From NCBI GenBank assembly GCA_022448985.1, contig JAKVCR010000040.1:1-64000 (forward strand): a stretch of 64,000 nt of DNA, given 5' to 3'. The DNA is from Roseibacillus sp. Its GTDB lineage: Bacteria; Verrucomicrobiota; Verrucomicrobiia; Verrucomicrobiales; Akkermansiaceae. Position 1 is the stretch's first letter. Every line of letters begins with the position of its first letter. This document shows positions 20,705 to 29,876 of this stretch, piece by piece. A model generated the notes under the pieces. It did not search any database. It was given only the letters and a program-made list of their open reading frames with translations, and had not been told where the DNA came from. Made by a program: the position numbers and the translations under genes.

Positions 20705-22395
20705 TCGAGTTTGATGGCATCCAGTTCAACGATTTGATCAGTAATCGGGTCATGGATGCACTCGCTGAGCACGATGCAGCCTTGGCCGAGCTGGGCCACG
20801 ACCAGGTTCCCAATAGGGTTTCCCGGCCCCTGTTCATGTCCGCTATCGCGCAGGTGAACGGGTTGCCATTCCTGCCCAAGATCGCAGAATTCTGCGATCC
20901 CTCGCTTCTGGATGCCTGTGACCCGGCTCTGCTCACCCGGGGAGGATTTACCCCTCTCTGCACCCACGGGGGGCGGCTTCTTGTTGCAGTATCTAATCCG
21001 TGGAGCTCCCTGCCGGACGAATACCTTCCCCCTCGCTTCCCTGATCTTCAACTCGAGAAGGTTGTCACGCTGAGCAGTGAGATCAGCCGTGCCATCGAGC
21101 GCGTGGTGACCACGCAGGGTCCCAATCATTCCCAGTTGGAGTCCATCGATGTCGAGGACCTCGATGAAGGTCTGCAGGATTTCGATGTGACCGCGGAATA
21201 CGATGAGCCGATTGCCCAGCTCGCCGCCACCATCCTTGCGACGGCCACCAAGCTTCGTGCTTCTGATGTCCATTTCAAGGTGGAGAAGGAATCGTTCTAT
21301 TACACATTCCGGATTGATGGAGACCTTGGAGACAAGGTCGAGATGCCAATGAAGCTCAAGGATCGCATTGATGCCTTCTTTCTCAATCTGATGAAGTTGG
21401 CCGCCGAAACCCGTAATACAAAACCGGGGATCTCGGGCCGTTTTACCATCGCTTATTACCACCGCCCCATTGACATCCGTTACGAGCGCCACCGGACCTA
21501 CCGGGGCTATCATGTCACGATGCGACTTCTCGACAAGAGTCACATTAACGTAAAGCTTGGAAAGGGTTCACTGGCCTTCGATGACGAGACTCTTTTCGAG
21601 CTGAGTCGTGTGATGAAGATCCCGGCAGGGATTATCGTGATGAGCGGTCCGACCGGATCGGGGAAATCGACGACCTTGAACGCGATGTTGCGGGAGCTCA
21701 ACCGCCCCGAGGTCAATATTCTTACCTTGGAGAACCCGGTGGAGGATGAAATCCCGGGAGTGACTCACTGTGACCTCAAGAGCGCTGCGGAGTTCAAACC
21801 GATGATCACCAGCTTCATGCGGAGTGATCCTGATATTATCTTGATGGGGGAGGTGCGCGATACCGAGTCGGCTGAACTGGCCATTGAGGCCGCGGTTACG
21901 GGCCACAAGGTCTTGACCACCATTCACACTCCAAGGGCGTCCCAGATTATCGAGCGTTTTGAGCAACTGAAGATCGAGCGCTGGAAAATTGCACAGACTC
22001 TCAAGGCGGCCTGTGCGCAGCGTCTGATCAAGGTTCTCTGCCCAGACTGCAAGGTTCAGATAGATGGGGTGGAGGAGACCGATCGTCGACTCTTCAATCT
22101 TGGGGATGAATGGGCGGAGCGGGCCCTCTTTGTTGCCCGGCCGGGCGGATGCTCGGAGTGCCGGGAAACTGGTTACAGCGGCCGGACCGCGATTCTCGAG
22201 ATTATTCCGATCACTCCGCGTGTCTCTGACCAACTCTCCAAGGGAGAGATCAGTCCCTACGATCTCGAAATGATGGTACTCAATGATGGAACGCTTCCCA
22301 ATCTCCGGAGAAGCGGATTACGACTTCTGGCGGATGGTCAGACCGACCTGAAGGCAGTCAGCAAAACAATCGACATGACCTATTCCGATGAATAA
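20701..22395 (+). CDS. GspE/PilB-family assembly ATPase
   Basis: IVMSGPTGSGKSTTLNAML, ILTLENPVEDEIPGVTHCDL, DPDIILMGEVRDTESAELAIEAAVTGHKVLTTIHT, zinc motif CPDC...CSEC. Confidence 0.95.
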   Translation: MIEFDGIQFNDLISNRVMDALAEHDAALAELGHDQVPNRVSRPLFMSAIAQVNGLPFLPKIAEFCDPSLLDACDPALLTRGGFTPLCTHGGRLLVAVSNPWSSLPDEYLPPRFPDLQLEKVVTLSSEISRAIERVVTTQGPNHSQLESIDVEDLDEGLQDFDVTAEYDEPIAQLAATILATATKLRASDVHFKVEKESFYYTFRIDGDLGDKVEMPMKLKDRIDAFFLNLMKLAAETRNTKPGISGRFTIAYYHRPIDIRYERHRTYRGYHVTMRLLDKSHINVKLGKGSLAFDDETLFELSRVMKIPAGIIVMSGPTGSGKSTTLNAMLRELNRPEVNILTLENPVEDEIPGVTHCDLKSAAEFKPMITSFMRSDPDIILMGEVRDTESAELAIEAAVTGHKVLTTIHTPRASQIIERFEQLKIERWKIAQTLKAACAQRLIKVLCPDCKVQIDGVEETDRRLFNLGDEWAERALFVARPGGCSECRETGYSGRTAILEIIPITPRVSDQLSKGEISPYDLEMMVLNDGTLPNLRRSGLRLLADGQTDLKAVSKTIDMTYSDE

Positions 22396-23521
22396 CGCCA
22401 GTGCTACTACAACTCCTGCCCCGTTGCCTCAGGCATCTGCCCAGCATGCTTCCAAGGCAGGGAAGAAGGTGAAGATACAGCGCTTCAAGAAGAAGGATCT
22501 GATTCACCTCTTCAGGGGTCTGGCCTCGATGCTCAAGGCCCAGATCAATACGTCTGACGCGCTCAAGTACTACGGGCAGGGCCTGCCCAACAAGGTGATG
22601 GCCTCCACTCTGGACCAGATCCGCTTTGATACAGAATCCGGGATGTCAATTCATGAGGCTTTCCGCAGGACCGGCCGTTTTGATGACATGACGATCGGGT
22701 TGATCCAGGCCGGTGGAGATTCTGGCCAGCTTAACCGGGCCTTTCGAGAGCTTGCTGACCGCCTGAAGGCGGATGTCTATTTCAGGAAGCAGATACGCAA
22801 GGCAGTTCTTCTTCCCGGCATTGTGATCTCAGTACTCGTCGGGGCCTTCATTGTTTCTCAGGTGAAGATTGTGCCTCAGGTGGAGGGCATGCTGGAACAG
22901 GTGCGCCAGAAACCTGATGGGCTCACTGCCATCGCCTTCAAGGTAAGTCATGCCACCCGAGCCTTATGGCCCTTCGTGGTCCTTGGGCTGATGGTCATGG
23001 GAGCTCTCATCTGGAGATCCGAGGGGATTCGAAATACCATTACCTCGATCGCGATGTCGAAGTGGCGTCTCCTCAGCCAGCTGGTCATGAGTCTGCGCCA
23101 GATGACCTTCCTCTCCACGATGGAGCTTCTTTATTCGAATGGAATCAACCTTTCCAAGTCCATGCGGGTCGCAGCTAATTCCGTCAAAACAACGCCCCTG
23201 TATCCTGAAATCCGGCATGCAGCGGATCAATATGAGCACTCCGGGGTTCCTCTCTCGCTTGCCTTCAGCAAGTTCACGTCCGTGGACGAACAGGTGGTTC
23301 ACATGATGTCGATTGGTGAGCGATCAGCCTCGATTGATAACCAATTGAAGATGCTCGCCGACATGTACGAAGAAGAAGCCGAGAATTACATGAACGACTT
23401 TACCCAGGTTTTGAACTTCATCGTTCTCATGATGGCGGTCTCTCTGATTGCCGCAGTATTCATTGGGACGTTCCTGCCGATCTTCCTGATGGGACCGAAG
23501 ATGATGCAGAGTGGGATTTAA
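22388..23521 (+). CDS. GspF/PilC-family inner-membrane platform protein
   Basis: FRGLASMLKAQINTSDALKYYGQ...FDDMTIGLIQAGGDSGQLNRAFRELADRLK; three hydrophobic segments. Confidence 0.93.
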   Translation: MNNASATTTPAPLPQASAQHASKAGKKVKIQRFKKKDLIHLFRGLASMLKAQINTSDALKYYGQGLPNKVMASTLDQIRFDTESGMSIHEAFRRTGRFDDMTIGLIQAGGDSGQLNRAFRELADRLKADVYFRKQIRKAVLLPGIVISVLVGAFIVSQVKIVPQVEGMLEQVRQKPDGLTAIAFKVSHATRALWPFVVLGLMVMGALIWRSEGIRNTITSIAMSKWRLLSQLVMSLRQMTFLSTMELLYSNGINLSKSMRVAANSVKTTPLYPEIRHAADQYEHSGVPLSLAFSKFTSVDEQVVHMMSIGERSASIDNQLKMLADMYEEEAENYMNDFTQVLNFIVLMMAVSLIAAVFIGTFLPIFLMGPKMMQSGI

Positions 23522-23533
23522 CTCCGGAGAACA

Positions 23534-23953
23534 ATGCAACTGACCAAATTCGACCGCTGGCTCCGAGAGAAGTTCATTTACCGGACCCACATCTACACGA
23601 TGCGGCTCCCGGAATCGGCATTACCCGCGCAGGTGCTGATCGAAGAACTGGAGGAGGCGCCTGCCCGCCGCTACCGCTATCGACTGGTCGTCAACGCAAA
23701 GCAGGATCTGGAAACCCTTCTGGCGGCCCTTCGCGAAGGAAATCAGACGTTTACCACCAGGATCGTGGAGGCCAATCCCTGGTACAAGCCGATTATTGCG
23801 CCCAAGGGGAAGAGCTTCTTTTTCCGGATCTTCTGGTGGGCGGTGATAGTAGTACTCGTATCCGCCGCGCTTCTCCTGGGCTACATGGTCCTCTCCAATG
23901 AAGAACTCAAGGCCGAGATTATCGAGTCCTTGAGAGTCATGATGGACGGGTAG
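23534..23953 (+). CDS. Small single-TM protein in pilus/secretion cluster
   Basis: 139 aa; TM FFRIFWWAVIVVLVSAALLLGYMVL; same orientation and tight spacing. Confidence 0.6.
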   Translation: MQLTKFDRWLREKFIYRTHIYTMRLPESALPAQVLIEELEEAPARRYRYRLVVNAKQDLETLLAALREGNQTFTTRIVEANPWYKPIIAPKGKSFFFRIFWWAVIVVLVSAALLLGYMVLSNEELKAEIIESLRVMMDG

Positions 23954-23983
23954 CTTAAATCGGCAAAGGAACTCAGACGAACC

Positions 23984-24394
23984 ATGAATTACCATTCTCA
24001 TCAAACACCGGATCGAGCAGGAGTAACTCTTATCGAGTTGACGGTTGTCATCTTTATCATCCTCAGCATCATGGGAGCTACAATGTACTTCGCTGGCAAT
24101 ATCGGCGAGTGGAACAAGGGAAAGAAGGCCTCAGCGGCTCTGCGGGAAGTATACGTGGCTCAACGCTCCTACCTTGCTGACAATCCAAGGAAGGCAGTTG
24201 CCGCACTAACATCGAATGACTTGATTCAATATCTTCCGAGTGGTGGAGCCACTCTTCCCAGAGTGGAGGATCTCAATGGTAACAGCCTTTCATTTGATGT
24301 GACCAAGTCCCCACCGGTTCTGACGGAATCGAGTGGTGGAGTGTACGATCCTTCCGGATCTTCTACCGATTCCCTGTGGGACGTAGGCGAATGA
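23984..24394 (+). CDS. Prepilin-like protein
   Basis: PDRAG|VTLIELTVVIFIILSIMGATMYFAG. Confidence 0.83.
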   Translation: MNYHSHQTPDRAGVTLIELTVVIFIILSIMGATMYFAGNIGEWNKGKKASAALREVYVAQRSYLADNPRKAVAALTSNDLIQYLPSGGATLPRVEDLNGNSLSFDVTKSPPVLTESSGGVYDPSGSSTDSLWDVGE

Positions 24395-24861
24395 TGAAAG
24401 TGGTTACCCATCTGACGTTGGCTCTGGCATCGCTTCTTTGCCTGATGCCGGGGACTGGCGTGGCTCAGGAGGACCCTCTTCCGAAGGGGTTCCGCTTTGT
24501 CGGGAACTACAAATTCGATAAGCGGGTGAAAATCCGTGATGGCGTACCCTTCAGCGTAAAGAGCAAGGCCTTCTTCTGCCGCGTCTATACAGATGGAATC
24601 ACGGTTCGCGTTTATGGTGAAAGCGCATCAGAGAGTTACACGTCCCTTACGATCCATCGCAATGACGGCATCCTGCTCGGGGCCGGAACATCCAGGATGG
24701 AGACTGTTCCGGGATTGCAGGCATATTCCCTGGTTGGGAACGTTCTTCGTCAACTGTCGCTGACGGAGAGGAAGTTGGTCCTGACCAAGTTTCCTGCCCT
24801 CTCGGACGTCGTGGAGATCACTTACGCGGACCGTCGTATTACGGTTAGTCGCAACAAATAA
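24391..24861 (+). CDS. Secreted protein of unknown function in pilus/secretion cluster
   Basis: MMKVVTHLTLALASLLCLMPGTGVAQ signal peptide; ATGA overlap with the prepilin gene. Confidence 0.6.
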   Translation: MMKVVTHLTLALASLLCLMPGTGVAQEDPLPKGFRFVGNYKFDKRVKIRDGVPFSVKSKAFFCRVYTDGITVRVYGESASESYTSLTIHRNDGILLGAGTSRMETVPGLQAYSLVGNVLRQLSLTERKLVLTKFPALSDVVEITYADRRITVSRNK

Positions 24862-24881
24862 ATTTTTCCCGCGGATCCAGG

Positions 24882-25565
24882 ATGAGTGAAAACATTTCCA
24901 GGTTAAATGCTGCTGAGAGTGGCTCATCAGAGACAAAGTCTGGAACGGAAGAATCTAACCGGGCGGGGAGTTGTAGCTGCCAGAGTTGTGGACTGTATCG
25001 CTGGTATCCCCCCATGATGCTCCTCACCACTGCCCTGGCAGCAGTCTTTTGCTGGATGTACATTACCAAGCCGGTCTTTCTGACGACGCCTGAGGATCAA
25101 CTCATGGATGTCCGCCCTGCAATTCAGGAAAAGCGACCAGCCCAGGAAGATACACCCGCTCCTCATACCGCAGGAGGTGGGAATCTGGACCCGGCTCTGG
25201 GGAGGCTACCGGGAGATCCGGCAACGGGCGACGAGGGATCTCCAGCGGCTGAGATTCCGGGAGAAGAACTAAAACCGCTGATCGTGAAGCGGCGGGGTCC
25301 GTCCCTCTTCCGTCCGATTCCATCCGACGAGATGCCTGCGCGGAAAGGAATTGCGGCGGAGATCCTGGAACTGGGGGTTGATGAGGAAGGAGGTAGCGGA
25401 CAGGATGAGAACCGGGTTTCGGAAGAAGACGATGTGAGATCAGTGGCCCGTGGGCAGGGAGGGCAGGACAGTAGCTCTGAGCAATTCCGCGTTCACGCAT
25501 CCTTCATGGCCGAGTTTTCTTCCGTGGAACAGAAAGGCGGCAGTCAGCCGGATCTCAAGCCATGA
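24882..25565 (+). CDS. Single-TM protein with N-terminal Cys cluster, unknown function
   Basis: SCSCQSCGLYRWYPPMMLLTTALAAVFCWMYI; Glu/Pro-rich C-terminal region. Confidence 0.55.
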   Translation: MSENISRLNAAESGSSETKSGTEESNRAGSCSCQSCGLYRWYPPMMLLTTALAAVFCWMYITKPVFLTTPEDQLMDVRPAIQEKRPAQEDTPAPHTAGGGNLDPALGRLPGDPATGDEGSPAAEIPGEELKPLIVKRRGPSLFRPIPSDEMPARKGIAAEILELGVDEEGGSGQDENRVSEEDDVRSVARGQGGQDSSSEQFRVHASFMAEFSSVEQKGGSQPDLKP

Positions 25566-26059
25566 AAAACCCTCTCCTTCAACTGGTGACCAGCGGTGTG
25601 GCACTTGGCCTCATGTGTGGAGCGGTCACGATCCATGCGATCCATGTGATGGGGGCAAGGGAATTGAGCGGAAATGGCCCGGGAGCTGAGGGAGACAGGT
25701 TTGTCCCTGACCCCGATGGAGGAGCGGAGATTGTTTCTGCCTCTGTCAGGGGGACGAAGAATCGCTTGCCGGTCTCTCGCTCCCGTGATGAGGATGCGGT
25801 CAACCTTCAGGCTTTGCGGGAAATTGTGGCACGGTTGCAGGAATTGAAGTCCGCGAATCTGGAGTTGCAGGGAGTCAACAGGGACCTTCAGGACCAGCTG
25901 GAGGAGACCAATCGGGATTTAAGTGAACTTCAGTTTCGCGTGGACACGCATAGCGAGTCTTTCCGGCCGCTGAGAACCTCTTCGGGGACCGGGTCGATCA
26001 TTCGGAATTCAATCAGTCCCGGCAGGACACGCCATCCCCTCCTTCCTCCCAAAGAGTAG
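25562..26059 (+). CDS. Coiled-coil protein of unknown function
   Basis: N-terminal hydrophobic segment, coiled coil LREIVARLQELKSANLELQGVNRDLQDQLEETNRDLSELQFRV; ATGA overlap with the preceding gene. Confidence 0.55.
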   Translation: MKNPLLQLVTSGVALGLMCGAVTIHAIHVMGARELSGNGPGAEGDRFVPDPDGGAEIVSASVRGTKNRLPVSRSRDEDAVNLQALREIVARLQELKSANLELQGVNRDLQDQLEETNRDLSELQFRVDTHSESFRPLRTSSGTGSIIRNSISPGRTRHPLLPPKE

Positions 26060-26168
26060 AGCGTTCTTTCGCCGTACCGTGAATTTTGGTCCTCCGGATT
26101 TCGGTCCTTGTGGGGCTGAAAGTTGGCCAAGCCCTGGTGCGTTCCAGAAAAGGTGTCCCCGGTCGTCC

Positions 26169-28082
26169 TCAGTCAATCTGTTCGATGACTACAAGCCAGT
26201 TCATCTGTGTGATGGGGGGCAACTGATCAGGATTGGTAATGGAATAAAGGTCGGCCTCGATCTTGTTGGCGACCACTTCGTCATCGGCACCGGAGCGGAG
26301 ATCAAGCGGCCGTACGGTGCGGCTTCCGTCTTTTCCAACATGATTGACCTGTCCCCTGAGGGTTATGTTCATTGCCTCGTTACGAATTCCGAAACGCTTT
26401 TCAGGTGCGAAGAGCGAAATTGGAGGGAACACTTTTTTCCCGTGTTCATCGATGCTGCTGGGCGTGACGTTGACATCATTGGTGACATACATCCGGAAGG
26501 GAGTAACGAGGGAGAATCCCCTCGTGAAGGAGGTGAAATCCTTCGAGTCCCGAAGCATGAGGGAGATGTCGGTGGCCAGGGTGGGGATATTCGGTTTGTT
26601 AATCCTGATGTTGTCCCGGTAGTTCGCGTTGACCATGAGGGAGTTATTCACTGCCGGGGGATCGGCTCCAATAGACTCGAGATAGGCGGCCAGCCTTCCG
26701 ATGTAGACCGCCAGGGTCCGGCGTTCAACCCGGGTGGTCTCGAGGTGGAAGGGAAAGGTCAGGCCATTAGGGCTGCCCTGAGTTGGCCAGTTGTTGCCTC
26801 GTGTGAAAAGGACCTTTCTTTCGATCCCACCAGCGAGGTAAGTGAAGGAGATTGAGGTCGGGGTCTGATCCTCGGGGGAGATCACATCTTCGACTCGCAG
26901 CTTCATTATGGTCTGCATAGCGGGCCGGCTGTAGTAGTTCCACCCTGTGGGAGAGGCCGAGTTGTGATCGGTGGCATCCTCCAGGTCATCAAAGGCGTCC
27001 CGACCGCGCGAGATGGGCAGGAAGGCTACAAGACCTGAGTCCGAGGAGTTGGAGATAGGAAAGAAGTTGGCGTTATCCGCCTCGTATTGTTCACGAGAGG
27101 GGAGGTCGCCTGTAAAGTTGTCGAGCCCGACACCGCCGACCGAGGAGTTGTCGGCAAGGGAGATGCCCCGGCGGGCTGCGAGGCGGTCAAGTCGGACACT
27201 TCCTTCAGTCGAGGCTCGGTTCGCGAACACGCCGCCGGAGATACGGATGTTGTCCCAGTCCGTGCCATCCGCATGTTTGCCAAGCGCGGTGGTAGCGGTG
27301 CTGCCGAGAGCCAGCTGTGAAGGCACTTCGTAAATTGAAAGAACGTAGTTTTTCTTTGCGGTGACCACACCGGTTGAGGCCCCGGAAGCTGCTCCGTAGA
27401 CAAGAGAGAAGGCCCACCAGTTCCGTTTGGCCACGAAATTCTCGTGTTGTGAGACATAGCCAAAGTGTACGTTGGGGTAGGGGATGATTTTGTACTGTTC
27501 TCCGCTCGAATACGCCTTGTCCATCGTGATGATGGGGCGATCGCGGTCCAGTCTCTCGACGTCGCCGTTGGCAATCCTCAGAGTTTCGGGGTAGTCGGAT
27601 CCGAGGATGTTGTCCGTGTTGTTTGTGCCGGCATTTATATAGAACCAGTTCATGGATGACTGAGTCCTGATACTGTCTACAGAGTTTTTTATGTGTCCCT
27701 GGGAGCCGTCACCCGTGTTGCCGGAAATGGATTGACCGTTGATTCCAAGAACTTCCGCGATGTCTTTTTCGAGCGCAGTTTCGCCGTTGGCCTTACTGCG
27801 GGCCCGCTCAAAGATCCAGCGCCAGCGGGACGGAACCTCTCCACTTGAGGAGTTCGAATTGGCCATCATGTTTTTGATGGCGCTATTGGAGGTCTCGGTA
27901 AGAACTGCACGAAGCAGAGCTTGTTCACGGTTTGTATAATCGACCCGGATCTGGGTCTTCTTCTGAGTCTCCTGATTCTGGATGCTGTAACGGAATGATG
28001 CAGTGAGCATCAACAGCATGATTGAGGACAGGGTGACGACGGCCAGGATGGAGATATAGCCGGATCGGAGGTTTTTTTTCAT
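26169..28082 (-). CDS. Large minor-pseudopilin/PilX- or GspK-like protein (Verrucomicrobia-type cassette protein)
   Basis: MKKNLRSGYISILAVVTLSSIMLLMLTASFRYSIQNQETQKKTQIRVDYTNREQALLRAV: PilX-like N-terminus; start at the ATG complementing 28080-28082. Confidence 0.65.
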   Translation of the reverse strand: MKKNLRSGYISILAVVTLSSIMLLMLTASFRYSIQNQETQKKTQIRVDYTNREQALLRAVLTETSNSAIKNMMANSNSSSGEVPSRWRWIFERARSKANGETALEKDIAEVLGINGQSISGNTGDGSQGHIKNSVDSIRTQSSMNWFYINAGTNNTDNILGSDYPETLRIANGDVERLDRDRPIITMDKAYSSGEQYKIIPYPNVHFGYVSQHENFVAKRNWWAFSLVYGAASGASTGVVTAKKNYVLSIYEVPSQLALGSTATTALGKHADGTDWDNIRISGGVFANRASTEGSVRLDRLAARRGISLADNSSVGGVGLDNFTGDLPSREQYEADNANFFPISNSSDSGLVAFLPISRGRDAFDDLEDATDHNSASPTGWNYYSRPAMQTIMKLRVEDVISPEDQTPTSISFTYLAGGIERKVLFTRGNNWPTQGSPNGLTFPFHLETTRVERRTLAVYIGRLAAYLESIGADPPAVNNSLMVNANYRDNIRINKPNIPTLATDISLMLRDSKDFTSFTRGFSLVTPFRMYVTNDVNVTPSSIDEHGKKVFPPISLFAPEKRFGIRNEAMNITLRGQVNHVGKDGSRTVRPLDLRSGADDEVVANKIEADLYSITNPDQLPPITQMNWLVVIEQID

Positions 28083-28105
28083 GAGGTTGGAGCGTTGAGC
28101 GAGGG

Positions 28106-28663
28106 CTAGAGCCTCGGAGTGCCGGAGTAGGTGACGATCTCTCCGGCAGGGCCGGTAAGCTGCATGCGAAAGACGCCGTTCTGGATGAAGAATTCCGCGT
28201 TGTCCACCTGACGGGAAATGAGCCAATCGGGGTTTCCAGCCTTGGTGAACGGAGTAGCCGGGTCCATGGTATAGTAGGCGAGCGCGTCCTTTCCGTTGTC
28301 GGATTCAAAGGAGATGATTCCAAAGTCCTCCGACCCATCCGGATTGAGGAAGCCGAGGACGAGCACTTTACCTTCCGCTGTTATCGCGTTGGTTCCAGCT
28401 ACTGCATCACTGAGATTCGAATGAATGCGGTAGGCATCCGCGCGCGAGAGAATCTGTGTGATCGTGTTGTTGATCTGGGGGGCGTCATCCACCAGGAATC
28501 CCTGAGTCTTGACGATTCGGTGGAAGGTGACCTGCTGCTGGAGCAGGGTCATCATTATGGCTGCGATCGCGAGGGCGAGGCCGATTGCGGTAGCGAGCTC
28601 CGGCAGGGTAAATCCACGGCGGGGTGGTGGAACCTGCCGACTGTCTGTGGGGGGAATGATCAT
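28106..28663 (-). CDS. Minor pseudopilin (PilW/GspJ-like position)
   Basis: PPPRRG|FTLPELATAIGLALAIAAIMMTLLQQQVTFHRI. Confidence 0.8.
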   Translation of the reverse strand: MIIPPTDSRQVPPPRRGFTLPELATAIGLALAIAAIMMTLLQQQVTFHRIVKTQGFLVDDAPQINNTITQILSRADAYRIHSNLSDAVAGTNAITAEGKVLVLGFLNPDGSEDFGIISFESDNGKDALAYYTMDPATPFTKAGNPDWLISRQVDNAEFFIQNGVFRMQLTGPAGEIVTYSGTPRL

Positions 28664-29223
28664 TGGGTCCGCACTATGGTTCGGGATTTGACGTATTCCC
28701 TGCCGCTGATGGTGTAGGTGACATGGCTCTGTAGTCTCCAGGTTTGCATCTCGGCGGGATTTGTAGATGCCGTTCCGCTCCCGCCATGGGACGGAAGATT
28801 ATTTTCGTCCGGGATCCTGGTGCGAATCACATTCCCGCTTAGAGTTCTTCCTCCAGGAAGGGTGCCAAGTGTTACCGCTGCTTCTGACCTGGCAGGGTAG
28901 ACAGGCCAGGGAGAGGACGAGTTGGTAAGTTCTTCAAAGGGAATACGCTGAGCGTAGGCCTTTTCGAATGTCAGGTAGGCGTCGGACACATTTTGAACCA
29001 TGGTCCATTGTCGGGGCGCGAGGATGTTCATCGTGCCCTTCAGGACTACCAGGCTGGCTACCGAGAGAAGAGTGAGGGCTACAATCGCCTCAATGAGAAC
29101 ACTGCCTCGTTGTGCTCGGAGGGGGGCATCTCGTCTGGAACCGCTCTTGAGTTGACTGCGATATGGGATAGAATCACCGTAAGGGTGAGAGCTTTCCTGA
29201 TCTGCGGATTTCTGGTGTTTCAC
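28660..29223 (-). CDS. Minor pseudopilin (PilV/GspI-like); start uncertain
   Basis: RAQRG|SVLIEAIVALTLLSVASLVVLKGTMNIL; no ATG close to the motif, nearest in-frame GTG at 29223. Confidence 0.65.
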   Translation of the reverse strand: MKHQKSADQESSHPYGDSIPYRSQLKSGSRRDAPLRAQRGSVLIEAIVALTLLSVASLVVLKGTMNILAPRQWTMVQNVSDAYLTFEKAYAQRIPFEELTNSSSPWPVYPARSEAAVTLGTLPGGRTLSGNVIRTRIPDENNLPSHGGSGTASTNPAEMQTWRLQSHVTYTISGREYVKSRTIVRTQ

Positions 29224-29802
29224 GCGGCATCCGTTCTGTGTGCGGCAGATCCTTTGCAACCGCCCTTTGGGCTGAGTTGGGGGGATTCGCCTACTCGTCT
29301 GGTGGACTGGGCCACGAGAACGAAACTGGACCAGACGGTGAAGGCTCCCGCTGATCAGCCCCGATTGAAAATTCTGCTGGTATCCCCGGCCAAGGGAACT
29401 CTCCCGGGGCATGATGCCACTACGCTGGAAGCACGTTTCATGGACGGGAAGCTCTTTGAGGTTGCTCTTCACTACACCTATCCCGGGAGAACAAGCACGT
29501 TCGTCCGCGCTCAGTTCGCAGAGTTGAAGAAGATTCTCTCGCATCGGCACGGCCCGCTCCAGTTGGGAGCGAAGACACGCGAGGAGCCACTGGATGGAGT
29601 GGTCACCCGGTCGACAGCCTACCAGGTTGCCCCTGCACCGGGCAGCAACCTCATGCTTGTCATGACGGAGGTTTCTGACGCCAAGCGTGGTGACCAGTCG
29701 GCCAGATTCTCGGTGGTGTATCATAATGATAGTGTCCTGCAGCAGGAGGGCCCCCGGGTAATTATACGGAGAGATGGATTAGACCTCCCCGGGAAGCCGT
29801 AG
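29185..29802 (+). CDS. Secreted protein of unknown function
   Basis: GTG start; signal peptide VRAFLICGFLVFHAASVLCAAD; open to 29802. Confidence 0.6.
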   Translation: MRAFLICGFLVFHAASVLCAADPLQPPFGLSWGDSPTRLVDWATRTKLDQTVKAPADQPRLKILLVSPAKGTLPGHDATTLEARFMDGKLFEVALHYTYPGRTSTFVRAQFAELKKILSHRHGPLQLGAKTREEPLDGVVTRSTAYQVAPAPGSNLMLVMTEVSDAKRGDQSARFSVVYHNDSVLQQEGPRVIIRRDGLDLPGKP

Positions 29803-29876
29803 ATTTCAGCGGTCGGCCAGTCCTGAAAGGGCGATGTTTGTTTGCGGGTGAATTCATGGAGAAAGGCTGATTACAA

